DNA of 64,000 nucleotides, from the NCBI RefSeq assembly GCF_004307455.1, contig NZ_SEWX01000008.1, positions 186,001-250,000 of the forward strand, written 5' to 3'. The stretch's first letter is position 1; each line of letters starts with the position of its first letter. Below the pieces are notes generated by a model. It did no database searches. It had not been told where the DNA came from and saw only the letters and a program-made list of their open reading frames with translations. Both the position numbers and the translations under genes were made by a program. Below, one piece after another: positions 35,898-45,060 of this stretch. Origin of the DNA: Aquirufa nivalisilvae. Lineage in GTDB: Bacteria; Bacteroidota; Bacteroidia; Cytophagales; Spirosomataceae.

Positions 35898-37010
35898 TTA
35901 GTTTTGCTTAGGACGACCCAAATAGCGCATCATACATCTAAATCCAATATATGAACGTTTGTTTTGTTCTAACTCGTAAGCTCTGGTACCTGTTTCTAAG
36001 TAATAAGCAATATCTTTCCATGAACCACCCCGTGTTACTTTTCTTGGCTCATCCGAATCTTTATTGACCGTATTTAAATCCCAAGTCACTGCCACGGCAT
36101 TATCCGCATAAGCATCTTCACACCATTCGGCTACGTTACCCGCCATATTATACAATCCGAAATCATTGGGATCATAGGCATTGGCTGGAGCAGTATAAGA
36201 ATAACCATCTGCATCATAATTACCTCTGTGAGGTTTAAAATTAGCTAACAAACACCCTTTGGCATTTGAAATATATGGATTTCCCCATGGGTATTTAGCC
36301 GATGCTCTTCCCCCACGTGCTGCCCATTCCCACTCAGATTCAGATGGAAGCTCAAAACGTGGTAAAATAAACTGTCCTTGCTTTCTACGATAATCATTCA
36401 TCAACTTACTTCTCCACAAACAGAAGTACTTCGATGCTACCCAGCTAACTCCTACTACAGGATATTGATCAAAAGCCGGACTAGAAAAATAATATTCAGT
36501 CATCGGATCACCATTATGATAAGTAAAATCACGCTTCCATACAGTTGTGTCTGGATAATATTCCGACATGATTTTATCTTCTCCTAAAACAGAGACTGAA
36601 TCTTTCAATAAAGCATAGGTAAATTGACGATACTCATGATTGGTAATTTCCGTATCATCCATGTAAAAGGCTGCCACAGTAACTCGCTTATTAAAGTTAA
36701 CACCGGCATGCGACACCTCTTCGTCTGCTTGACCCATCATATAACTCCCTGAGGGAACTAATACCATTCCGTAAGGTGTAGGTTGGGACCATCCTTTACG
36801 AGTAGTAGCTACAATCTCTCCATTCTGAACACCAGGAACCTCTTTATTAGCTTTGCCAATTCCTAAAATTCCTTTACCAGAAGAGCCTTTCTTACTACTT
36901 AGCGTCTTAGAACCACCCGAGTTTTTGGATCCACAACTGTTTAAAACAACAGCCATAGCCAAAATCGACAGTCCTACTATTAATCTCTTTTCAACAAATT
37001 GAAAATTCAT
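35898..37010 (-). CDS. gldK: Gliding motility / type IX secretion lipoprotein GldK
   Basis: A 370-residue lipoprotein (signal to Cys26 in AVVLNSCGSKNSG). A Ser/Gly/Lys-rich linker (27-55) follows. The rest is a formylglycine-generating-enzyme (FGE-sulfatase) fold: MVLVPSGSYMMGQADEE, DTEITNHEYRQF, PSESEWEWAARGGRASAKYP, NVAEWCEDAYAD and RSYIGFRCMMRYLG. The fold is used here structurally, in the outer-membrane ring with GldN. It is the first gene of the gldKLMN block. The 160-bp gap upstream to the porP-like gene carries a near-consensus -7 element (TTAATTTG on the minus strand at about 37016-37023). Confidence 0.95.
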   Translation of the reverse strand: MNFQFVEKRLIVGLSILAMAVVLNSCGSKNSGGSKTLSSKKGSSGKGILGIGKANKEVPGVQNGEIVATTRKGWSQPTPYGMVLVPSGSYMMGQADEEVSHAGVNFNKRVTVAAFYMDDTEITNHEYRQFTYALLKDSVSVLGEDKIMSEYYPDTTVWKRDFTYHNGDPMTEYYFSSPAFDQYPVVGVSWVASKYFCLWRSKLMNDYRRKQGQFILPRFELPSESEWEWAARGGRASAKYPWGNPYISNAKGCLLANFKPHRGNYDADGYSYTAPANAYDPNDFGLYNMAGNVAEWCEDAYADNAVAVTWDLNTVNKDSDEPRKVTRGGSWKDIAYYLETGTRAYELEQNKRSYIGFRCMMRYLGRPKQN

Positions 37011-37170
37011 AGAAGCAAATTAAAATTACTGTTTGTTAACGTAACAGGGTTCAAAAAATTGTTTTTACACATATTTACCCTACTCACACTCTTTCAAATT
37101 CCTCAAATTTAAAGCATTTTCTAGGAATATTTCAGCAAAAGTACAAAATTTTATACCTTAAATTGAAATC

Positions 37171-38172
37171 CTATAAAATCTTAAACCTAGGCGTTCTCAC
37201 TGGAAGACCCTTAATTCCATTGGATTGAAATGAAGGCAATTGAAAACGAACAAAAATCTCATGAGTCAAAGGTGCTTTAACCACCGCTTGCACCATAGCT
37301 ACATCTAAAGAATAACCAATATCTAGCTTTTGTTGTAATAAAGAGACTCCTGCCATTCCAATGGCAGCATCATTCAATCGAAATGAGCCTCCTAACCAAA
37401 ATAAATCTTTGTAACCCAACCGAGTACCTAATTCAGGCAAAACTTTACCTGAATAGTAACGCACCTGAGCAAATGGCATCGCAGCCAAACTCTCTGACAA
37501 AACAATTTCGGCAGTACCATGAAGTGCTGCCACCATATTTACAGGCATATTACCTTGAGGGGTATCCATAGTAAATTTAGGTGAAGTTAGGTGGTCTGCT
37601 GATAAACCAATTTGCCAATTATCCTTCGAATAAAGTAAACCTAACCCAAGATCAAATTGATTTTGGCTAATCACTTTACCTGACAACTGGCTAGCGATAG
37701 GATCATTCTCATCTCGAATTCGATAGGCACGACCATCGAACGATTTTCCTTGTAATCCACCTCGTAATCCAAGCGATAGAATTGCTTCTCCTAAAGTATA
37801 ATGATATGCTAATTGAATTTTCATGGATTGCTGCCCAACGCCCGAAGGTGTTTTATCGGACATCACCAATACACCAACACCTAAATTTAATTTGCTAAAT
37901 GGTAAAGAAACACTCAGTAACTGAGTTCCTAAATTACCTGGCCCCTCGATACTAGCTTCGTACTGAGTCCATTGATTCCGGTAATGTAATTGTGCAAAGG
38001 ACGTTCCTCTCAATCCTGCATTTGCCGGATTTTGATTCATGGCATTTAACTGAAACATGCTTAAACCTGGGTCTTGTTGCGCCAGCATCATATTAGGGCT
38101 CCAAAATAGCAGCCCAATGCCAAAGCACACAAAAATCCATGAGGGTAAGACTGATTGCTTTTTGAAGCGCAT
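37171..38172 (-). CDS. PorP/SprF-family type IX secretion outer-membrane protein
   Basis: The 333-residue product has a signal peptide ending near MMLAQQ. The family opening DPGLSMFQLNAMNQNPANAG is present. Repeating amphipathic strands (NLGVGVLVMSDKTPSGVG, LGLRGGLQGKSF, WQIGLSADHL) point to a beta barrel. PorP/SprF proteins help deliver type IX substrates or surface adhesins. The position directly before gldKLMN supports the assignment. The ATG at 38172 is used; a TTG two codons earlier is in frame. A hemD terminator at 38258-38284 separates it from the gene before. Confidence 0.87.
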   Translation of the reverse strand: MRFKKQSVLPSWIFVCFGIGLLFWSPNMMLAQQDPGLSMFQLNAMNQNPANAGLRGTSFAQLHYRNQWTQYEASIEGPGNLGTQLLSVSLPFSKLNLGVGVLVMSDKTPSGVGQQSMKIQLAYHYTLGEAILSLGLRGGLQGKSFDGRAYRIRDENDPIASQLSGKVISQNQFDLGLGLLYSKDNWQIGLSADHLTSPKFTMDTPQGNMPVNMVAALHGTAEIVLSESLAAMPFAQVRYYSGKVLPELGTRLGYKDLFWLGGSFRLNDAAIGMAGVSLLQQKLDIGYSLDVAMVQAVVKAPLTHEIFVRFQLPSFQSNGIKGLPVRTPRFKIL

Positions 38173-38257
38173 GTTCAATTTTTAGCTTGTTAGGCGATTT
38201 GATGGCTAAAAATAAGCATTATTTTCAAACGAGAAAACTCCGTGACAGATATTAACA

Positions 38258-38284
38258 AAAAAGCCCCGAATCGGGGCTTTTTGA
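38258..38284 (-). terminator. Terminator of hemD
   Basis: AAAAAGCCCCGA and TCGGGGCTTTTT form a GC-rich hairpin immediately after the hemD stop, running into six T on the minus strand. Confidence 0.87.
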
Positions 38285-38285
38285 T

Positions 38286-39074
38286 TTAAGCATTTGCTTG
38301 CTTGATGTAATGTTCCAAAGCTCCTGTCATGGATGGCGCATTTGGCATCGGGGCTTGTATATCTAATAGTAAACCTGCGTCTGTAACCGCCTGAGCAGTA
38401 GTAGAACCGAAGGCGGCTATTCGTGTATTATTTTGCTTGAAATCTGGGAAGTTCTCAAATAAAGATGTAATTCCTGATGGGCTAAAAAATGCTAGAACAT
38501 CATAGAACACCTCTTCTAAATCCGACAAATCAGCTGAAACGGTTTCGTACATAACAGCCTCCGTTAATTGAAAATCATTGGTTCCCATGTAATCTGGTAA
38601 ATCCTTCTGACGCTTGTTAGAACAAGGGAATAAGAATTTCTCCGACTTATGCTTTTTGATAATTTCCAATAAATCCAACGCTGTCTTCGTTCCAGTAAAC
38701 ACTTTGCGCTTACGTATAACGATGTATTTCTGAAGGTAATTAGCCGTTTGCTCAGTAATACAGAAATACTTCATGTCAGAAGGCACCTCAATTTTAGCTT
38801 CCTTACAAATACGGAAGAAATGATCAATGGCATTACGGCTTGTAAAAATGATAGCCGTATGCTCTAAAATATTAATCTTCTGCTTTCGGAATTCTTTGTA
38901 GGCGATACCGCACACCTCAATAAATGGACGAAAATCCACTTTAACACCATACTTTTTCTCAATCTCAAAATAAGGAGACTTGGCATCAGTAGGCGCTGCT
39001 TGAGTAACTAAAATACTTTTAACTTTTTTTAACCGCTTGATATCCGGCGTAGCAACGTTAGCTATTTCACTCAT
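38286..39074 (-). CDS. hemD: Uroporphyrinogen-III synthase
   Basis: The 262-residue product has the two-domain HemD pattern: SILVTQAAPTDAKSPYFEIE near the N-terminus, NILEHTAIIFTSRNAIDHFF and YDVLAFFSPSGITSLFENF. The AFGSTTAQAVTDAGLLLDI tail ends the family signature. It closes hydroxymethylbilane into uroporphyrinogen III. It lies between the DUF4271 gene and the porP-like gene, so the T9SS block starts right behind a haem gene. hemC lies about 21 kb away on the other strand. Confidence 0.9.
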   Translation of the reverse strand: MSEIANVATPDIKRLKKVKSILVTQAAPTDAKSPYFEIEKKYGVKVDFRPFIEVCGIAYKEFRKQKINILEHTAIIFTSRNAIDHFFRICKEAKIEVPSDMKYFCITEQTANYLQKYIVIRKRKVFTGTKTALDLLEIIKKHKSEKFLFPCSNKRQKDLPDYMGTNDFQLTEAVMYETVSADLSDLEEVFYDVLAFFSPSGITSLFENFPDFKQNNTRIAAFGSTTAQAVTDAGLLLDIQAPMPNAPSMTGALEHYIKQANA

Positions 39075-39124
39075 AAATCAAATTTGTATTAACTCGACAA
39101 TCTAGAATAGTCAACTTTATGTTG

Positions 39125-39132
39125 CAAATATA
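39125..39132 (-). promoter_or_regulatory. -7 element for hemD
   Basis: The minus strand reads TATATTTG, a full TAnnTTTG match, 51 bp before the hemD ATG, in the gap after the DUF4271 gene. I could not find a -33 TTG at normal spacing. Confidence 0.5.
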
Positions 39133-39165
39133 CAAAAAAAAATCTTGATAAACACTCCCTTTAGT

Positions 39166-40356
39166 CTAGGTGTATTGTGGAAATATCAATTCACGTATTC
39201 CAAATAAAATAACGATGGCCTCTGTAATAATCAAATAAGCATATAGAGATAACCTATTGACTGATAGAACCTTATTGAAAACTTGAGTGAAATATATAAA
39301 CCGAATAAGGAAATACGCATTTAATAAATAAGAAACGATTTCCATATCAATAGAATAGGCTGGACCTTGGTAAACTGCATACAATCCAATTCCTACAAAA
39401 ACCAAGATAAAGAATTGAATATTAGTTTGTATCGATTTAAAGAAGTGTAGATTGGCAACTGATTTAAGTTTAAATAAATTAGCAAAAAGTTGAAAAATAA
39501 AATACTGTAAAATAAAAATAAAGTAGGCCACTAATGTTCTGGAAAAAACAAACCATAAGGATGGCATTAAGGTGCTGTAATTCTCTTCATTTACAAAAAA
39601 AGCATCACCAGAACGATACGTAATGCCATTATAAAAAGCCATTAATGATATCAAGAGGCTTAAAATAAATAGCACATATATATTGGCTAAAGAAAATGGA
39701 CTTTTGACGATTGCATTATCTTTACTCTCCCAATTGACCCAATCTGTAAATCGAAAATAGACTTGAAAATATCGAGGAAATCCAGCGTATAGTAGTCCCA
39801 AAAAGGCTAGGAGTACCAAAAATCCTAATGTAAAAAAATGGGTGTAAACAGCTGGAGCTCGATTTAAGAATAATTGAACTTCCCGATTTTGAGCGATTAC
39901 TTGATCAAATTTTTTTTCAATACTCAAGTCGCCAGGTAAACCCTCCAAGGTGCTACTATAAAAAGTAGCGATAACTTGCTCTTTATCATGCACTTTAAGC
40001 AGGCTATCCAATGACATCCTAACTAATTCTCCTTTCTCTAATTTACGCTGAAATGCTCCATCAATAAATAAATGATAGGTTTCTTTGGGTTTAATAGTCA
40101 AATAAGCTTGATAGTAATCTCTATTGTTGAGTTGGATAGACTTGGAATGGTAAGCATAATGTTGACTTGGTATATAAGGCAAAAAACTATTCCAAGCTGA
40201 TTGATAAACTAGCCATTCCTTTTCAATGGAATGCATAGGCTTCCAGACGGCAGCCTTAGCGCTTGCTGTAAAAAAAATGAGTACCAATAAAAAAAATCTG
40301 CTCCATCGTAGCACGAGTGCGTGGAATGAAGCAGATTTTTCAATAAAAGGAATCAT
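39166..40356 (-). CDS. DUF4271-family integral membrane protein
   Basis: The 396-residue protein starts with a hydrophobic leader (residues 17-36) and a soluble part of about 130 residues. Six to seven membrane helices follow between about 170 and 390 (for example FFTLGFLVLLAFLGLLYAGF, YVLFILSLLISLMAFYNGI and YAYLIITEAIVILFGIRELI). The C-terminal membrane half fits the Bacteroidetes DUF4271 family, which is often found upstream of hemD as here. No function is established. The start lies 11 bp behind sucD, so it is probably read through from that gene. Confidence 0.75.
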   Translation of the reverse strand: MIPFIEKSASFHALVLRWSRFFLLVLIFFTASAKAAVWKPMHSIEKEWLVYQSAWNSFLPYIPSQHYAYHSKSIQLNNRDYYQAYLTIKPKETYHLFIDGAFQRKLEKGELVRMSLDSLLKVHDKEQVIATFYSSTLEGLPGDLSIEKKFDQVIAQNREVQLFLNRAPAVYTHFFTLGFLVLLAFLGLLYAGFPRYFQVYFRFTDWVNWESKDNAIVKSPFSLANIYVLFILSLLISLMAFYNGITYRSGDAFFVNEENYSTLMPSLWFVFSRTLVAYFIFILQYFIFQLFANLFKLKSVANLHFFKSIQTNIQFFILVFVGIGLYAVYQGPAYSIDMEIVSYLLNAYFLIRFIYFTQVFNKVLSVNRLSLYAYLIITEAIVILFGIRELIFPQYT

Positions 40357-40367
40357 CCTTTAGTATT

Positions 40368-41246
40368 TTACTTAGCAGATAATGCTTTCAACATCGTTTC
40401 TCCAATATCAGCTGGAGAATATACTACGTGAATACCACATTCTTGCATGATTTTCATTTTTGCCTCTGCCGTATCATCTGCACCACCAATAATGGCACCT
40501 GCGTGACCCATACGACGACCTTTAGGAGCAGTTTGACCTGCAATGAAACCAACAACTGGTTTTCTATTTCCATCAGCTTTGATCCAACGTGCTGCTTCTG
40601 CTTCCATTCCACCACCAATCTCACCAATCATCACGATACCTTCTGTTTCAGGATCATTCATTAATAATTCTACCGCCTCTTTAGTAGTAGTACCAATGAT
40701 AGGATCTCCTCCAATTCCAATAGCTGTGGTTTGACCCAATCCAGCTTTCGTCAATTGATCTACTGCTTCATAAGTTAAAGTACCCGATTTAGAGACAATA
40801 CCCACTTTACCTTTTTGGAAAATAAAGCCTGGCATAATACCCACTTTACATTCTTCAGCTGTCATTACTCCAGGACAGTTTGGCCCAATTAAACGACATT
40901 CTTTAGTAGAAATATATTCCTTCGCTACAATCATGTCTTTGGTAGGAATACCTTCTGTGATACAAATAATCACTTTAATTCCAGCATCAGCAGCTTCCAT
41001 AATGGCATCAGCAGCAAATGCAGGTGGAACAAAAATAATGGATGTATCAGCACCAGCTTTAGCTACAGCTTCAGCAACGGTATTAAAAATAGGACGATCT
41101 AAATGCGTTCCTCCTCCTTTTCCAGGAGTTACACCGCCTACTACATTGGTTCCGTAAGCGATCATTTGTTCGGCATGAAAACTACCTTCCGTACCTGTAA
41201 AACCCTGAACTATAATTTTGGAATTTTTATTTACTAAAACACTCAT
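40368..41246 (-). CDS. sucD: Succinyl-CoA ligase, alpha subunit
   Basis: The 292-residue subunit makes succinate plus ATP or GTP from succinyl-CoA in the citric-acid cycle. CoA-binding [50 protein letters not shown] and the phosphohistidine motif GHAGAIIGG (His about 248) are present. The beta subunit (sucC) is not in the window. A full -7 element lies upstream at 41285-41292. Confidence 0.97.
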   Translation of the reverse strand: MSVLVNKNSKIIVQGFTGTEGSFHAEQMIAYGTNVVGGVTPGKGGGTHLDRPIFNTVAEAVAKAGADTSIIFVPPAFAADAIMEAADAGIKVIICITEGIPTKDMIVAKEYISTKECRLIGPNCPGVMTAEECKVGIMPGFIFQKGKVGIVSKSGTLTYEAVDQLTKAGLGQTTAIGIGGDPIIGTTTKEAVELLMNDPETEGIVMIGEIGGGMEAEAARWIKADGNRKPVVGFIAGQTAPKGRRMGHAGAIIGGADDTAEAKMKIMQECGIHVVYSPADIGETMLKALSAK

Positions 41247-41284
41247 TTTGTCTGGTTTAATTATTCTAAGGCGAAAAATTTTTC

Positions 41285-41292
41285 CAAAGGTA
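41285..41292 (-). promoter_or_regulatory. -7 element for sucD
   Basis: The minus strand reads TACCTTTG, matching TAnnTTTG, 39 bp before the sucD ATG. The -33 TTG is not evident at usual spacing. The other side of this 143-bp gap carries a near match (TAAATTTA, about 41364-41371, plus strand) for recN. Confidence 0.5.
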
Positions 41293-41389
41293 CAAATTAT
41301 TGATAAATTAATTTAAAAAGCTTTAAGAGCGAGTAAATAAATATTTCAACAAATAATTTTACGTAAATTTAAGCTTCCATTTTAGATAC

Positions 41390-43054
41390 ATGCTAAGGCA
41401 CTTAGAGGTTCAAAATTATGCATTGATTGACCAGCTTGATTTACATCTAGCCGAAGGTCTGACTGTCATTACAGGTGAGACTGGTGCTGGAAAATCCATC
41501 TTGTTAGGTGCCATTTCTTTACTTCTAGGACAAAGAGCTGATAGTAAAAGCTTATACGATGATCAGAAAAAATGTGTCATTGAAGGTACGTTTTCGGTAG
41601 CTGCTTATCCGCATTTGAAGGAAATTTTCCAGCAAGAGGATATTGATTTTGAAGATCCGTGTTTGATTCGTCGAGAAATTAACCCTCAAGGAAAGTCAAG
41701 AAGTTTTATCAATGATACACCCGTTACCTTAGAAAGCATGAAGCGTATTGGCCAAGAACTGGTTGATATACATTCACAGCAAGACAATGGCTGGATGGGC
41801 CATCCCGAATTTGCATTGGAACTTGTTGATGATTTTACTCAAAATCAATCCTTGAAATCTTCCTATGAAAAGGCTTATAAAGCATACCAAATAGCATTTA
41901 GTCATCAAGAACAATTAGCTCAAAAAGCCCGACAGGGAAATCAAGCTATTGATTTTCTCAATTTTCAATGGGAGGAATTAGATAAAGCTCAATTAGTCAT
42001 TGGAGAATATGAGCAACTGAGTGAGCAACTACAAAAATTGCAAAATTCGGAGCAGATTTTAGAAAAATTAGCGCAATTAGCCAATCATTTAAGTTTGTCA
42101 GAATCAGCGGCTATTGAACAAATTGGACAAGCTCGACAATTAAGTCAAAGTTTATCCAAATGGGGACAATCTTTTGAACAATGGAATCAACGAATTCAAT
42201 CACTTTGGATTGAATTAAAAGATCTTTCTGCTGAGGTAGAAGGTGAAGCTGAATCATTCCAATCGGATCCGATTGAGTTGGAAAAATGTCAAAAAAGACT
42301 GGATCTTTTACATCGACTTTTACAGAAATATCAAATAAAAGATATAGAAAGCTTAATCCAATTGAGAGATCAGGTGGAAGAAGAATTAGCGCAGCATGAA
42401 AATCTAGATCAGGCTTTATTGGATGCCAATCAAGCTCTTCAATTGGCTGAGAATTTTGCTCAGGAAAAAGCACTTGAATTACATCAGAATCGCGTAAATT
42501 CTTTGGATGCCATTGAGAAAACATTGCTTCAATCTCTACAACAATTGGGTATGCCGAATGCCAGTCTTGCCTGGGATATTCAAGCGACAAAACTAAGTAA
42601 ATCAGGGCAGGATAAGATTCAACTTCTTTTCTCAGCAAATAAAGGTCTAGCACCTAAACCCTTTAAGCAAATAGCTTCTGGTGGAGAATTGAGTCGATTG
42701 ATGTTATCTATCAAGCATTTATTAGCACAAAAAAGGGCCTTACCTACCTTGATCTTAGATGAAATAGATACGGGAGTTTCAGGTGAAATTGCTATCAAAA
42801 TGGGTCAAATGTTAACTCAAATGAGTCAAAACCATCAATTGATTGCCATTACGCATTTACCTCAAATAGCAGTTACGGGCCAAACTCACTGGTTTGTGTA
42901 TAAAAACCATGAAGGTGAAAAAACTGTATCTAGTATTAAAACCTTGTTAGGTGAAGAAAGAATTGATGAAATTGCTAAAATGATCGGTGGCCAATCTGGC
43001 TATGTCGATTTGAAAGAAAATGTCCGCAAACTGATGAGTAGTCACCAATCTTAA
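41390..43054 (+). CDS. recN: DNA repair protein RecN
   Basis: A 554-residue SMC-like ATPase for double-strand-break repair. Walker A (TGETGAGKSILLGAISLLLG, residues about 29-48), the IGQELVDIHSQQDN motif, a central coiled coil (about 150-370, rich in Q, E and L), the ABC signature ASGGELSRLMLSIKHLLA and Walker B ILDEIDTGVSGEIA occur in the expected order. It is the first gene of a run that continues with three exported proteins; the next gene starts 7 bp downstream. Confidence 0.96.
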   Translation: MLRHLEVQNYALIDQLDLHLAEGLTVITGETGAGKSILLGAISLLLGQRADSKSLYDDQKKCVIEGTFSVAAYPHLKEIFQQEDIDFEDPCLIRREINPQGKSRSFINDTPVTLESMKRIGQELVDIHSQQDNGWMGHPEFALELVDDFTQNQSLKSSYEKAYKAYQIAFSHQEQLAQKARQGNQAIDFLNFQWEELDKAQLVIGEYEQLSEQLQKLQNSEQILEKLAQLANHLSLSESAAIEQIGQARQLSQSLSKWGQSFEQWNQRIQSLWIELKDLSAEVEGEAESFQSDPIELEKCQKRLDLLHRLLQKYQIKDIESLIQLRDQVEEELAQHENLDQALLDANQALQLAENFAQEKALELHQNRVNSLDAIEKTLLQSLQQLGMPNASLAWDIQATKLSKSGQDKIQLLFSANKGLAPKPFKQIASGGELSRLMLSIKHLLAQKRALPTLILDEIDTGVSGEIAIKMGQMLTQMSQNHQLIAITHLPQIAVTGQTHWFVYKNHEGEKTVSSIKTLLGEERIDEIAKMIGGQSGYVDLKENVRKLMSSHQS

Positions 43055-43061
43055 TGAAATT

Positions 43062-43463
43062 ATGATCACGAAATCCATTCCATTTTTCCATATTCTCTTA
43101 CTACTAGGACTCCTAGCATCATGTAAGCAATCAGAAGAGACGGCAGTAAAGGAATTAAATGATTCTGTCATGACGTTGCATGATGAATTAATGCCGAAAA
43201 CAGAGCAAATCATTCAACTTAAAGGTAGTTTGGATAGTTTGAGTAATGGCCCCGATTCTGTTCATGTTAAAAAACTGATTCAGTCCTTGGACAAAGCCGA
43301 CAATGAAATGATGAATTGGATGCATCAATTTTCGATTGATTCCTTGTCGAGCATGGATTTCAAAGCTAAAATCAGCTATCTCCATGAGCAATTGAATAAA
43401 TTAAAATCCGTAGAAACATTCACAGACTCAACGCTCAATGCTGCCAATCAATATAAAAAATAA
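43062..43463 (+). CDS. Small helical lipoprotein of unknown function
   Basis: The 133-residue protein has a lipoprotein signal (hydrophobic 5-20, Cys21 in LLASCKQSEE). The mature part is charged and helix-forming: heptad-like leucines in VMTLHDELMPKTEQIIQLKG, then LIQSLDKADNEMMNWMHQFS. Similar small proteins in Bacteroidetes are often labelled viral A-type inclusion-like, without experimental meaning. The last 26 bp overlap the start of the SCO1-like gene in another frame, which suggests coupled translation. Confidence 0.72.
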   Translation: MITKSIPFFHILLLLGLLASCKQSEETAVKELNDSVMTLHDELMPKTEQIIQLKGSLDSLSNGPDSVHVKKLIQSLDKADNEMMNWMHQFSIDSLSSMDFKAKISYLHEQLNKLKSVETFTDSTLNAANQYKK

Positions 43464-44076
43464 GTTTGGAGGAGTATTCATTTTCTCCGTCATGCTATTG
43501 ACAGGGTGTCAAGATAAGAAAACACTACCCATATTAGGGCATAAAGATACGGAAGTAAAAGGAGGGAAAGTAGACACTGTTTATCATCAAATCCCGGCCT
43601 TTCAATTTTTAAATCAAGACTCTACTTGGGTTAGTGATCAAGATTATGATGGGAAAATTTATGTAGCTGATTTTTTCTTTACTTCCTGTCCTACGATTTG
43701 TCCCAAAATGAAAACGCAGATGTTGCGCTTATATGAGCGCTATTCAAATGAAAACCAATTAGCCTTATTATCGTTTAGTATAGACCCAGACTTTGACCAA
43801 CCCCATGTGTTAAAAGCTTATGCTTCAAGGTTGCATATTAAATCCCCTAAATGGAATATGGTAACAGGGGAAAAAGCTAAAATTTATGAATTAGGCCAAA
43901 AAAGTTTTATGGTGACTGCCCAAGAGGACAAAAATGAAGCGGGAGGCTTTGTTCACAGTGGAGCATTCATTTTAGTAGATAAGCAACGACATGTTCGGGG
44001 TATTTATGACGGAACAAATGAACAAGAAGTCAATCATTTAATAGAAGACATCGAATTATTATTGAAAGAAAAATAA
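43438..44076 (+). CDS. SCO1/SenC/PrrC-family copper chaperone lipoprotein
   Basis: A 212-residue thioredoxin-fold lipoprotein (signal to Cys24, MLLTGCQDK). The copper ligands are visible: CPTIC (Cys84, Cys88) and the distant His173 in GGFVHSGAFILVD. Sco proteins deliver copper to the CuA site of cytochrome oxidase. The gene overlaps the preceding lipoprotein by 26 bp and ends flush with the cytochrome c gene, so a role in respiratory-chain assembly is likely. Confidence 0.92.
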   Translation: MLPINIKNKFGGVFIFSVMLLTGCQDKKTLPILGHKDTEVKGGKVDTVYHQIPAFQFLNQDSTWVSDQDYDGKIYVADFFFTSCPTICPKMKTQMLRLYERYSNENQLALLSFSIDPDFDQPHVLKAYASRLHIKSPKWNMVTGEKAKIYELGQKSFMVTAQEDKNEAGGFVHSGAFILVDKQRHVRGIYDGTNEQEVNHLIEDIELLLKEK

Positions 44077-44508
44077 ATGAAACGCACTCCATCCATTCTA
44101 GGCTTATTGGCCATCGTTACAATACTTATTGTTCAATCGTCCTGTCAAAGCAAGGAAGAGATTTTTAGACAACAATATGTGGTCGAAGGAATGATGCTAT
44201 ATGAAAAACATTGCGAAAACTGCCACCAAAAAGATGGATCAGGATTAAAAGATTTGTATCCTCCCTTAGCTAAAACAGATCTTTGGAAAAGGTTAAATAC
44301 TAGTCAAATAGCCTGCATCATCAAAAATGGTCAAAAAGATGCCATATTAGTGAATAAAAAAGCTTTTCAAAATTACATGCCGGGGAATAGCAAATTAGAA
44401 GCTTTGGACGTTGCGGAGCTTGTTACTTATCTTCGAGATAAATGGGGAAATGATCCACGGATTTTTTCTTTAGATAGTGCTCGAATTGCCCTGAAAAACT
44501 GTCCTTAG
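44077..44508 (+). CDS. Lipoprotein c-type cytochrome
   Basis: The 143-residue product has a lipoprotein signal (Cys23 in VQSSCQSKEE). It has one haem-c site, CENCH (Cys46, Cys49, His50), and a likely distal ligand Met101 in NYMPGNSKLEAL. It is small and probably shuttles electrons in the periplasm while anchored to a membrane. It begins on the base after the Sco stop. The final TAG overlaps the stop of the convergent lptC. Confidence 0.9.
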   Translation: MKRTPSILGLLAIVTILIVQSSCQSKEEIFRQQYVVEGMMLYEKHCENCHQKDGSGLKDLYPPLAKTDLWKRLNTSQIACIIKNGQKDAILVNKKAFQNYMPGNSKLEALDVAELVTYLRDKWGNDPRIFSLDSARIALKNCP

Positions 44509-45050
44509 TCGGTCGGTAAACTCTCAACTGTCAACACTGAATTAGTCACGTGGCGCAAGGAATAATGCGTAAAATCTTGGGCAGCATCCATACCGACACC
44601 GTAGATAATTTCTTTCTTCGTCCGTATTTGAACTGGCTTTTCAGTAAAGACCCGTTTTTCTTCTGGCAACCAAGTAAATTCCTCTGTTTTTAATGTTTCT
44701 TCTTGTTGTACATTAAAGATTTGAACATTTCCCATTAGTTTATACGAATTTCTTTGCTTAAAAAAATGCGCGGAATCGCCTCTAATTTGGGAGGTAACAT
44801 TTCCCATTTTATCGTAAAACCATAGTTTCACTTCTTTGGGATATACTCGATCTTCTGAATAAAGGGTTATTTGAGAAGGGGTCACCATTCGAACGACTGT
44901 TCTGGCTGAATCGGAATAGACCATATCAATATCCGTCAATTCGGATTTTGGACCTACATAAATCAGATTTTTAGCTGTTTTTTCTTCCCGGCAAGCTAGG
45001 GAAACACTGGTGAGAACTAGCAGCAAAAAGAGATTTCTCAAATCGCGCAT
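44505..45050 (-). CDS. lptC: LPS export protein LptC-like lipoprotein
   Basis: The 181-residue protein has a lipoprotein-type signal (Cys20 in SVSLACREEK) instead of the transmembrane anchor of E. coli LptC. The mature part matches the LptC/OstA beta-jellyroll pattern: VYSDSARTVVRMVTPSQITL, NVTSQIRGDSAHFFKQRNSY and KLMGNVQIFNVQQEETLKTE. It should carry lipopolysaccharide across the periplasm between the inner-membrane LptBFG and LptA. It lies 10 bp after the outer-membrane protein gene and is probably cotranscribed with it. Confidence 0.83.
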   Translation of the reverse strand: MRDLRNLFLLLVLTSVSLACREEKTAKNLIYVGPKSELTDIDMVYSDSARTVVRMVTPSQITLYSEDRVYPKEVKLWFYDKMGNVTSQIRGDSAHFFKQRNSYKLMGNVQIFNVQQEETLKTEEFTWLPEEKRVFTEKPVQIRTKKEIIYGVGMDAAQDFTHYSLRHVTNSVLTVESLPTD

Positions 45051-45060
45051 GGGCTAAGTA

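Noticed and set aside
42111-42653. 180-codon open frame on the minus strand inside recN
   Set aside because: It is fully antisense to the RecN coiled coil, and the apparent protein has no recognisable domain.
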